Shown piece by piece: positions 1-8,274 of a stretch of DNA of 23,386 nucleotides. Under the pieces are notes generated by a model. It was given only the letters and a program-made list of their open reading frames with translations. It did no database searches and had not been told where the DNA came from. How positions within the stretch are numbered: the stretch's first letter is position 1; every line of letters begins with the position of its first letter. Source of the stretch: Tubiluchus corallicola (taxonomy: Eukaryota > Priapulida > Priapulimorpha > Priapulimorphida > Tubiluchidae); NCBI GenBank assembly GCA_030141605.1, contig JAQGDQ010001852.1, positions 1 to 23,386 on the forward strand, given 5' to 3'. Both the position numbers and the translations under genes were made by a program.

Positions 1-573
1 TCTCAAATATGAAGTTCATTTTGGACGTTGAATTTTCATTTTGCTTACGTCATGCACAATTTACGATTTTTTTTGTTTTGAATTTTGATTAGTCAAATAA
101 AACCTCGTTCCAGGATGATTAAACAAATTCGTTTATATCATCATGTAAATCGATATTGTAATTAAATGCAAAACAAAGTGTTGCTTGGTTTTTGTAAAGT
201 TCCTTCATACTTTCACGCTGAAATAGTTTGTATTTATTTTTTGCACTTAACTTGTCTTGTACTTTCATAAGTGAAAAAGTCGTTATTCAGGATACAGAGG
301 GTTCAGGCTAGTGAGTTTTCATGCCAAGTAACTCGTCAAGTAACTCACAGTAACTGTCGCAGAGTTTGCAATAACTTGCCGACAGTAACTCACACAGTAG
401 TTCACACGCTTGCGAGTTTGCTGTTAGAAAGAAAGGCTAGTCTAAACGCGTCGTAAATACGCCAAGTAAATAAATTTCATTTCTAGACAAATTTATTTTC
501 CATCACACACAGACAATAATCAAAAACAAGTGTTGATATAAAAATCATGTACTATAAAACAATCATTAAATCT

Positions 574-862
574 GCATGTACTTGTGTAAACAACCAACCA
601 AACCAAATGCATGTACTTGTGCGTTTTATATTGTACTAACCATGTACCATGAATTTTGTACTTTCAATGTATTTGCATGTACTTGTGCGTTTTATATTGT
701 ACTAACCATGTACCATGAATTTTGTACTTTCAATGTATTTGCATGTACTTGTGCGTTTTATATTGTACTAACCATGTACCATGAATTTTGTACTTTCAAT
801 GTATTTGCATGTACTTGTGCGTTTTATATTGTACTAACCATGTACCATGAATTTTGTACTTT
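574..862 (+). repeat. 66-bp minisatellite, copy A (four units plus a damaged one)
   Basis: Units start at 609, 675, 741 and 807 with a period of 66 bases (GCATGTACTTGTGCGTTTTA at each start). A partial unit at 574-608 has lost most of its body and carries an AACCAACCAA-like stretch. Because 66 is divisible by three, an open frame of 22-residue repeats runs through it. It lies in the copy of intron 1, so I read it as non-coding. Confidence 0.9.
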
Positions 863-1162
863 TAGCTGTAATTTCACTTTCTATACACTGCCGATACATT
901 TAACGATGTTTTTAAAGGACATAAAAGTTTCATGACTTCAGTTCATAGTTCAGTTCATAGTTGTATTATCAATAAAAAAATAAAAATAAAATAAAATAGA
1001 TATCTTTATGTTTCTTTGTTAAAGTAAATGAAATTCTTGTAACTATATTTTGTAAAATGTGTAATTGTACTTGTAATATTATAATCACATCATAATTTAT
1101 TTCACTTGCAATTTATTCATTTTAGTTAATTTTCGCTTCCTACAAAATTATGAATTTTTCAG

Positions 1163-1268
1163 GTTCTGACAGTTGTGTTGGCATTTGCGACCAGTGATGG
1201 TCAACACTCGGCCAATTTAGGAAATCTTGCTTCGAACGTTCGCAAAGCTGAGAAGGCTTTAGAAAACG
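1163..1268 (+). CDS. Duplicate of pentraxin-like coding exon 2 (exon 2a)
   Basis: Preceded by a TTTTTCAG acceptor and followed by a GTAAGA donor. The 106 coding bases look identical to exon 2 at 9804-9909. They encode the hydrophobic core of the signal peptide and the short charged helix that follows. No exon 1 is visible upstream in the window. The exon enters in phase 0 and leaves in phase 1, so it cannot be spliced in tandem with the second copy without a frameshift. It is either part of an upstream partial gene copy or an alternative 5' cassette. Confidence 0.75.
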
Positions 1269-1803
1269 GTAAGAAAAAATATCTTAATTAGCCAAGCCCT
1301 AATCGATTAGAGACAGGGAGAGAGGGAGGGAGATGCCTACTCCCCCCTCCCCCCTCCCCCCATGAAGCATTTCCTCCAATATTAGAAAGAAATTTATGTG
1401 CTAACTGACTAAAATAGAAGATATTATTTCGCAGTAAACGACTTGTATTGCACGCTTCTGCTAAACAGTGGTATAACAATTCTAATGACTCCAGTTCGGG
1501 CGAGCCATTAGTCAAAGGGTTGTCTGTTGTACAAGAGCACCCTACGACCTGTGGAGAGACAGTTGGGTGAATAGTGGGTCCATGTGTTGAGATTTCCCTA
1601 AATCATCAAAGGTGAATTACATCCTGCGATGCTTCATAAGTGTAATAATTAGAGCCTTCAAGTCTGCCATAATTAGGCTTCCCAGACGTACGCCTAGGCG
1701 TATAATTGCTTTATTAAAGGTGGGTTGGATAGGTACTGGACAGCCCTGTGGAATGTACCCCACCTGCATCAAAAATAGTGCATGGAATAAGATGTTGTGA
1801 GGA

Positions 1804-2398
1804 TTAAAGGAAGACAGGATGATTTTTCATATACAACCCCATTTTCAAGTCCGATAAAAAGTTTAGATTTTAACACAATTAATACTGCAAAAGAGTTTCT
1901 GATAATTAAATAGTAGATTGAAATCTTACTTAACGACGAGAGAGCCAGCTAATGACGTCACAAACGAACATAATTTTTAAAACCATAAACATTCCACGAG
2001 CGCATTGCACTTGTTTGCGAAAGTGAAAATTGAAGTACAGTGCTACTGCACAACATTCAGTCTGATTTACAAAAACTAGGTAAGTTTTAAGATAAAAATT
2101 CAAATTTCAAATTTACCACTGTACTCACGCACGAGTTCTCGAACGTGTGTAGTTCGTCACAAACTAACACATCTGAACTTGAAGGTACAGCACCCGTTTT
2201 TTGTGCAATGCTTTTCCGACATGCAGGCGCTAGTGCCCATCTAACTAACGAATGGCGAAATACGTGTACCAGTGAAGAACTAGTGGCAATGAACGTGAAA
2301 TTGTGTATATAACTTAACAACTCTTTTGCGTATGTCATTCTTGAAAAAATAGTACGTTTCATTTCAATATTTTAAAGAGTAGTTTGTTTTGACCTGCA
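1804..2398 (+). mobile_element. TTAA-flanked MITE-like element, copy A, truncated on the right
   Basis: The left end is TTAA (1804-1807) followed by AGGAAGACAGGATGA, a diverged form of the AGGAAAACCGGATG terminus seen in the cleaner MITE at 5334-5855. The right end is missing: at 2398 the element is cut by the rearrangement junction. The complete counterpart is at 10445-11068. It contains a TGACGTCA palindrome at 1953-1960. Confidence 0.6.
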
Positions 2399-2487
2399 TT
2401 ACCGTATTAATAAGTTGATTTTTACCTTTCTGAATTTACTGCTGAATAGAGTAGTCTATTCGTTAGTTGACGTGCTATATGTATGTA

Positions 2488-2511
2488 TATATATATATAT
2501 GTATATATGTA
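2488..2511. repeat. (AT)n/(GTAT)n run in the left arm
   Basis: A short alternating AT tract with GTATGTAT flanks. Its length differs by 2 bases from its mirror at 7913-7940. It is the only difference I saw between the outer arms. Confidence 0.8.
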
Positions 2512-2581
2512 TATTTTCTTTCTTTTCTTGAACGGGGAGAGGCTCATTTTTTTCACGCGTTTACAAGCCTGTAGGCATTAG

Positions 2582-2850
2582 CGGTATTTAGTAATTTACT
2601 CTTGTAAAAACGTCCAAGGAAAATAAGACTATAGAGACTTGTATATTACGAGCACGTATAATTTGACATAGTAAAATACTGACTCGCTTTCAACATTGTT
2701 GTCAATACCGGTATTTAGTAATTTACTCTTGTAAAAACGTTCAAGGAAGATAAGACTATAGAGACTTGTATATTACGAGCACGTATAATTTGACATAGTA
2801 AAATACTGACTCGCTTTCAACATTGTTGTCATTAACGGTATTTAGCAATG
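2582..2850. repeat. 127-bp direct repeat inside the left arm (about 2.1 copies)
   Basis: Units begin with CGGTATTTAG at 2582, 2709 and 2836 (the last one partial). The first two units differ at only a few positions (for example GTCC versus GTTC). The array is mirrored in the right arm at about 7579-7832. Confidence 0.9.
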
Positions 2851-3657
2851 GAGTTCATATAAAACTTTTACTCTAATATTTACGTGTTTCTGCTTCGCCA
2901 AACTACCTGTCAGTTGGTCTAAATATTTAAAGGAAAAGTCAAGTCACTCGGAATTTTGAACTTATCTTCATATGTTAGAAAATTTCAGCAATAAAATTTT
3001 GATAAGCATCTCGGTTAATTAGTAAAATCAATTTAAAGTCGTGATTCTTTACGCTTGGGGGCGTTGATTTTAGATAAAAAACTACGTCATCATGTTTCCA
3101 TGTAATTTTAACCCACCAGGTGCTTCAGAATCTTTTTTGCAGAATGCAGAGCGTATTCTGTAAACTAAGTAATCAGCCCGGTACCAACTATGTGCTGGCA
3201 AGTTTACATGCGCATCTAAAAGTCTACAAAACTCTGTAAATTAATTATTTACACAATTAATGTTAATTACTTACAAATTTTCAAGTGTAGTCCTGTAGAT
3301 TAAAGCAATGTAACCACTTTAAATTTGATCATAATAGATCGAATTACTAATTTCTGGATAAATACAGTTAAACACAACATTAGAATAACTAAACTTCTGA
3401 GCAAACTGTAGAAATTTCTCAACGCTAACCTCCATCACAGCATGCCTTCAGGACATACACCCTGCACAGAAGATACCAGCTTTTACTATTTTTTTCAAAT
3501 ATGAGGGCAACATCGTTGTACTGATGGAGATAAACCATCTATGCACGTATGTCGTATTGTGTTTTCAATTTATTATTACACAAAAACAAAAACAACCCCA
3601 AACAGGATTACATTTATTATTCGTTAGGTACCTCTTATTCACAATCCATTCATCATC

Positions 3658-3802
3658 TTATGTGTAATAGCGTTGTTTGTCCTTCTGTTCTTCTAATAAG
3701 TTACTTGCAGTATATATGGCTGATGAGGATTTATCAGTTTGGCCTAGACCCACCTCCAAGTGCTGCAAATACGGCTACGGTAACGGCAGTGATCAGTTCA
3801 GT
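3658..3802 (-). pseudogene. Frameshifted inverted copy of the candidate exon at 6506-6652
   Basis: Read on the minus strand this matches the 48-codon frame at 6506-6652, starting TELITAVTVAVFAA and ending in TACACATAA. It is 2 bases shorter in the middle (after GGTCT), so the frame breaks and reaches a stop after about 22 codons. The downstream AATAAA is also retained. This looks like the decayed partner of a more intact right-arm copy. Confidence 0.55.
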
Positions 3803-4294
3803 CTAAAGATTCACCTCCAGTATAAATTTTTATACTGTACTTATGTAATTAATTAAAACTTCCTTGTTTTTAATTGTAAATTCATTTTCTTGCAACAATA
3901 AACGAATATTAAAGCATTTCTCAATGACAACAAATGATTTGTGATTACCTTTCTTTTAGTAGTATGTTAATCATATAATTATAAGTAGTAATTGTGAATA
4001 AGTATAAAATCTACGAAAAACAAGCGACGATAATTAGACGAGCGCCATCTAGGCATTACAAAATGAAGTTTTCGTGTTAAAACTTTACCAGAAGTTCCAT
4101 CATTAGTCCAGCTTTAACAAAAACAAAATCTTTTTTATGTTTGTGAAAACATGTACAATGCATCCAAGAGAAATTGTGCAAACCAATAAGCCACTACAGC
4201 CTCTAACTATACACACCTGTTTTTTGTGCAACCAGAACTAGACAATTGCGAAATGCATGTAACACAAAACATGACCGAACTTGAAATTGTATTT

Positions 4295-4414
4295 TGAAAA
4301 CCACAACAAAAAAAAAAACCCCCAAAAAAAAATTGTCCAGACCCACATTTAAATTATATCATTCAGTTTAACTAAATGAAAACTGGACATTGAACAAATC
4401 CACTTTAATCACTT
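4295..4414. other. Inner edge of palindrome, A/C homopolymer runs
   Basis: Contains runs of A and C (about 4306-4331). It does not match the right arm. I see no gene in it. Confidence 0.5.
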
Positions 4415-4693
4415 TCACCCATCCTTAAGTTGTATAATCTCAGTTTTTAATTCTGTAATATTAGTTGACAGATCAGTATTATTACCTTTTAGTTCCTTTA
4501 GTTCAGCCCTCTTCGATTTTATTTCTTTACTTAATGAGTCAATACATTTGTTTAGATTCCTCCACATTACAGAGGTAATACTGAAGTTTTCTATCTGGCT
4601 TGCACAACGGTCGCATACTATATCACCATTTTCCCGCAGGCTGACAGGATTTTGAGTTTTCTTGCATGATTGACAAGATTTCCTAGCTGACAT
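4415..4693 (-). CDS. Small zinc-ribbon plus coiled-coil ORF, unknown function
   Basis: The minus-strand frame has 92 codons from ATG to stop. Two CxxC knuckles (CQSC near residues 7-10 and CDRC near 28-31) are spaced as in a zinc ribbon or treble-clef finger. From about residue 48 to the end the sequence is Lys/Glu/Leu-rich with hydrophobic residues every 3-4 positions (for example ELKELKGNN, ELKTEIIQL), which predicts a coiled coil. Finger plus coiled coil is the layout of some LINE ORF1 or gag-like N-termini, so it may be a retroelement fragment. It could also be a small host protein. It lies in the palindrome spacer, divergent from the candidate gene that opens at 4868. I do not recognise a specific family. 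Confidence 0.4.
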   Translation of the reverse strand: MSARKSCQSCKKTQNPVSLRENGDIVCDRCASQIENFSITSVMWRNLNKCIDSLSKEIKSKRAELKELKGNNTDLSTNITELKTEIIQLKDG

Positions 4694-4867
4694 ATTTGCA
4701 AGGTTGTTAAGTCACAATGCAAGCTATCACACAGCCGGCCTACTAACCTGCACTGCTACAAAAGGTTCAAGTTTTGTACATTAGAGTGATTAATAATTAC
4801 TCTAGCGTCGTTGTCTTACAACTTTTCCAGTTAGCAGATAGAAATCTATTACAAAGAAACTATATAG

Positions 4868-6652
4868 TTATCATACGTTTTTTATAGTTATCATCATAAA
4901 GTCTCATCACTACCGCTGCATGCAGCACACATTACCGAACACGCTGCTATTTGTTTCATCGACCTCACGAACTTTTACACGTTTAAACTTCACTTAAATT
5001 GCGGAGCTGAAAAAATACGTCAACTCACTGCAACAACCTGTTTAAGAAAAGTGAAGATAGCTCTTCAACAAGCCATAGAACCAGCTAAAAAACCTGCAGG
5101 AGGACAAATGTTAACGTATTTAGATTTTGCACAGAAAGATTTAAACACTTCAGCATTGATCCTTAGAAATAAATGCACTTGGGGCATTGCAGCGTGTATG
5201 GAGTCCTGGCATGGGGAGGTGAGCAGAATCATGTCCCTGGACGTGTGATTCATTAGATGATTTTATACAGCACACTTGAATATATTGCTTCTCCAGTGGT
5301 AATTATGTTAAATTGCCAAGAATTTTCGGATGTTTAAAGGAAAACCGGATGTAAACTTTAGTTTAGAATAAAGAATGCTCTAAAAATTGAAAACTACAAT
5401 AGTTTATTTTAAATCAAAGCTTGGATTAAATAATAATTACCTCGGATACTCAAATTTCGTTAAAATTTCAAAGCTATGCTCGACTCAGTGAATCTACTAA
5501 GATTAGCAGCGGCGCCTTTTTGGAACGTGCGCGTCGCCGACAAATAGAAGGCGGTACAGTGATAACCATGATCATGAAGTGCAGTGTTAGTTTCTGACGT
5601 CATATGATGTAAAGCCCATTTTCGTGACGTCATGCGTTTAAGCAGTAACACTTACGCAAACGTGTTTGACGCGCAAGGGAAGATGCCTGTTATTGCACAA
5701 ACTGTGGCTAGTTTCTGACGTAGGTTGTGTTCGGTTGCCGTTAATTAACTTTCTAAGCTAACTATTCAAATATAAGAAACGTATATATAAATGTATATTT
5801 TGAACAGTAAATTAAAATGAGATTGAGTTTAAACAGTCGTCCGGTTTTCCTTTAAGTTAAACCAAACCCGGACCCAATCTTAAGCTCAAAACAATCTACT
5901 CTTTAAAATATTGAAAGGGAACATACTATTTTTTCAAGAATGACTTACGTGAAAGAATTATTATCACACAAATACAATTTCACGTTTGCGCCACTAGTTC
6001 TTCGCTGTTATATGCATTTCGCCATTCTCTAGTTACACGGGCACTAGCAACTGCATTTGGGAAACGAATTGCACAAAAAACAGGTGCTGTACCTAGTTAG
6101 ACAGGCTGTAAGGCTTTATACTGGCTTGCACAATTTCTCTTGGATGTATTGTACATGTTTTCAAAAACATAAAAAAAGATCGTTTTTGTTAAAGCTGGAC
6201 TAATGATGGAGCTTCTGGTGAAGTTTTAAACATGAAAACTTCGTTTTGTAACGCCTAGATGGCGCTCGTCTAATTATCGTGGCTTGTTTTTCGTAGATTT
6301 GATACTTATTCAAAATTACTACTTATAAATATAAGATTAACTTACTGCTAAAAGAAAGATAATCACAAATCATTTGTTATCATTGGAAAATGCTTTAATA
6401 TTCGTTTATTGTTGCAAGAAAATGAATTTATAATTAAAAACAAATGAGGTTTTAATTAATCACATAAGTACAGTATAAAAATTTATACTGGAGGTGAAAC
6501 TTTAGACTGAACTGATCACTGCCGTTACCGTAGCCGTATTTGCAGCACGTGGAGGTGGGTCTTTGGGACAAACTGATAAATCCTCATCAGCCATATATAC
6601 TGCAATTAACTTATTAGAAGAACAGAAGGACAAACAACGCTATTACACATAA
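4868..6652 (+). CDS. Candidate two-exon gene of unknown function
   Basis: An open frame runs from 4868 (after a TAG) to 5218, where GGGGAG is followed by GTGAGC, a good donor. It ends in phase 0. A second open block, 6506-6652, starts in phase 0 after TTTAG, continues for 48 codons to TAA, and has AATAAA at 6693-6698. Joined, the frame stays open. Near the join it reads ESWHGE then TELITAVTVAVFAA, a hydrophobic stretch, followed by GGGS and a charged C-terminus. No ATG precedes 5108 in frame, so either an upstream exon is missing or the first exon begins at an acceptor I cannot place. A GTG at 5051 is not a likely eukaryotic start. The intron holds the MITE at 5334-5855. I do not recognise the protein. 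Confidence 0.35.
5334..5855. mobile_element. TTAA-flanked MITE, piggyBac-like
   Basis: TTAA (5334-5337) is followed by AGGAAAACCGGATG. The other end is CGTCCGGTTTTCCT followed by TTAA (5852-5855). The inverted termini match at 13 of 14 bases, and TTAA duplication is the known target preference of piggyBac-type elements. The body is about 514 bases, too short for a transposase, so the element is non-autonomous. It is locally CpG-rich and carries two TGACGTCA sites (5595-5602 and 5625-5632). Confidence 0.72.
5857..6110. mobile_element. Second MITE-like fragment abutting the first
   Basis: Starts at TTAA (5857-5860) followed by ACCAAACCCGGACCC. It matches 22533-22780 along its length and, in reverse complement, 2180-2390 and 10820-11060. 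It forms the inner end of the right palindrome arm; a deleted remnant of the same piece forms the end of the left arm at about 4195-4294. Confidence 0.65.
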
Positions 6653-6692
6653 GATGATGAATGGATTGTGAATAAGAGGTACCTAAAGAAAT

Positions 6693-6698
6693 AATAAA
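6693..6698 (+). terminator. Poly(A) signal AATAAA of the candidate two-exon gene
   Basis: AATAAA lies 41 bases after the TAA at 6650-6652. It supports that frame as a real or formerly real 3' end, although AATAAA is common in AT-rich DNA. Confidence 0.35.
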
Positions 6699-7578
6699 TG
6701 TAATCTCTAAAAGAAACCTGCATAAATCAGGTTCGAATCACCTACTAAAAACTGATTAGAGTTGACTTTACTGCAAATCTTTTAAAGGAAGAACCAGCCT
6801 TGAACAACATTTATTGCATTTTAATGTAGAAATAAAAACATTGAAAACACAATACGACATACATGCATAGATGGTTTATCTCCATCAGTACAACGATGCT
6901 GCCCGCATATTTGAAAAAAATAAAGTAAAAGCTGATCTCTTCTGTGCAGGCTAGTATCTCCCCTGAAGGCAAACTGTGATGGAGGTTAGCGTTGAGAAAT
7001 TTCTACACTTCACTCAGAAGTTCAGTTATTCTAATGTTGTGTTTAACTGTATTTATCCAGAAATTAGTAATTCGATCTATTATGATCAAATTTAAAGTGG
7101 TTACATTGCTTTAATCTACAGGACTACACTTGAAAATTTGTAAGTAATTAACATTAATTGTGTAAATAATTAATTTACAGAGTTTTGTAGACTTTTAGAT
7201 GCGCATGTAAACTTGCCAGCACATAGTTGGTACCGGGCTGATTACTTAGTTTACAGAATACGCTCTGCATTCTGCAAAAAAGATTCTGAAGCACCTGGTG
7301 GGTTAAAATTACATGGAAACATGATGACGTAGTTTTTTATCTAAAATCAACGCCCCCAAGCGTAAAGAATCACGACTTTAAATTGATTTTACTAATTAAC
7401 CGAGATGCTTATCAAAATTTTATTGCTGAAATTTTCTAACATATGAAGATAAGTTCAAAATTCCGAGTGACTTGACTTTTCCTTTAAATATTTAGACCAA
7501 CTGACAGGTAGTTTGGCGAAGCAGAAACACGTAAATATTAGAGTAAAAGTTTTATATGAACTCCATTGCTAAATACCG

Positions 7579-7832
7579 TTAATGACAACAATGTTGAAAG
7601 CGAGTCAGTATTTTACTATGTCAAATTATACGTGCTCGTAATATACAAGTCTCTATAGTCTTATCTTCCTTGAACGTTTTTACAAGAGTAAATTACTAAA
7701 TACCGGTATTGACAACAATGTTGAAAGCGAGTCAGTATTTTACTATGTCAAATTATACGTGCTCGTAATATACAAGTCTCTATAGTCTTATTTTCCTTGG
7801 ACGTTTTTACAAGAGTAAATTACTAAATACCG
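7579..7832. repeat. 127-bp direct repeat inside the right arm
   Basis: Mirror of the array at 2582-2850, with the same two near-identical units, each ending in CAACAATGTTGAAAGCGAGT-like sequence on this strand. Confidence 0.88.
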
Positions 7833-8022
7833 CTAATGCCTACAGGCTTGTAAACGCGTGAAAAAAATGAGCCTCTCCCCGTTCAAGAAAAGAAAGAAAA
7901 TATACATATATACATATATATATATATATACATACATATAGCACGTCAACTAACGAATAGACTACTCTATTCAGCAGTAAATTCAGAAAGGTAAAAATCA
8001 ACTTATTAATACGGTAATGCAG

Positions 8023-8241
8023 TCAAGACACGTTTCTCTTGAACAATTATCAAACAAATCGGACTAATGCCATAATAAAAAGATAAACTCTTTTGCCACC
8101 TCTTTTGGACTTAGTAGGACGATCATTTGGGTCACTAAGCACTGAAATTGGCTATTTAAGCGGTGCTGCTCCAATATTTAGTTACCATTTGAGCAACGTA
8201 CACGTTTGTCTTAAAATATTTGTCAACAGTTTTATGAAAGA
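8023..8241 (+). promoter_or_regulatory. Putative promoter and 5' UTR of the pentraxin-like gene
   Basis: Unique sequence between the palindrome and the start codon. TATTTAAG at 8153-8160 is a plausible TATA element about 85 bases upstream of the start. It would place transcription initiation near 8180-8195 and leave a 5' UTR of roughly 50-60 bases. An AGATAAAC GATA-type site lies near 8081. No transcript evidence is available from sequence alone. The upstream edge of this promoter is the palindrome itself. Confidence 0.4.
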
Positions 8242-8260
8242 ATGGAGAACGGAGGAATAA
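8234..8260 (+). promoter_or_regulatory. Eight-codon upstream ORF overlapping the main start
   Basis: ATG at 8234 opens eight codons that end in TAA at 8258-8260. The final A is also the first base of the in-frame ATG at 8260 (TAATG). The uORF ATG has T at -3 (weak context). The ATG at 8242 has A at -3 and G at +4 (strong). The uORF is in a different frame from the main protein. Confidence 0.4.
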
Positions 8261-8274
8261 TGAGAGCGATATTA
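8242..8274 (+). CDS. Pentraxin-like exon 1 (start and N-terminus of signal peptide)
   Basis: Eleven codons from ATG at 8242 (or five from ATG at 8260), followed by the strong donor GTAAGT at 8275. It supplies MRAIL, which joins exon 2 in phase 0 to complete a textbook hydrophobic signal core. That continuity is the main evidence for this exon. Confidence 0.72.

Larger units (their letters stand above)
1..2398 (+). repeat. Copy A of a large, recent segmental duplication
   Basis: This stretch is nearly identical to 8611-11039. The offset is 8610 bases before a minisatellite and 8641 bases after it. By eye I noticed about a dozen single-base differences outside the minisatellite, so identity is around 99.5%. 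The left limit is unknown because the window opens inside the copy. The right limit is sharp: after CTGCA at 2394-2398 the sequence leaves the copy B path and enters the outer end of the left palindrome arm. The copy contains intron 1 sequence, coding exon 2 and part of intron 2 of the pentraxin-like gene, but not exon 1, which would lie left of the window. Confidence 0.93.
2394..4294. repeat. Left arm of a 5.6-kb interrupted palindrome
   Basis: This is the reverse complement of 5970-8022. Paired positions sum to 10416 at the outer end and to 10414 after a 2-base difference in an (AT)n run near 2490. From 2394 to 3390 the segments I compared are identical apart from that. From 3391 inward the arms differ at many sites, with indels including a block of about 130 bases present only in the right arm (near 6711-6838). 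The inner end of the left arm is eroded and stops before an A/C-rich run at 4300-4332. Confidence 0.93.
5970..8022. repeat. Right arm of the interrupted palindrome
   Basis: Reverse complement of 2394-4294. The outer portion (7024-8022) is essentially identical to the left arm and the inner portion is diverged. It contains about 130 bases (6711-6838) that the left arm lacks. The outer end is TGCAG at 8018-8022, after which the sequence runs into the promoter region of the pentraxin-like gene. Confidence 0.93.

Noticed and set aside
271-456. 61-codon frame present in both copies (also 8881-9066)
   Set aside because: It lacks a plausible ATG start, lies in intron 1, and is conserved only because the whole segment was duplicated.
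576-935. 119-codon open frame with 22-residue repeats (and its counterpart at 9157-9576)
   Set aside because: It is a by-product of a 66-base minisatellite inside intron 1, with a period divisible by three.
2087-2362. 91-codon minus-strand frame, duplicated at 10728-11003
   Set aside because: It lies inside the MITE-like repeat; other copies at 5857 and 22533 do not keep the frame.
6729-6745. GGTTCGAATCA, similar to a tRNA B box
   Set aside because: The T-arm stem does not pair and no A box or acceptor stem is visible, so neither a tRNA nor a SINE head is supported.
2394-8022. A classical foldback transposon with 1.9-kb terminal inverted repeats
   Set aside because: I see no target-site duplication at the outer ends. 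The left end coincides with the duplication junction, and identity changes sharply within the arms, so a rearrangement explains it better.
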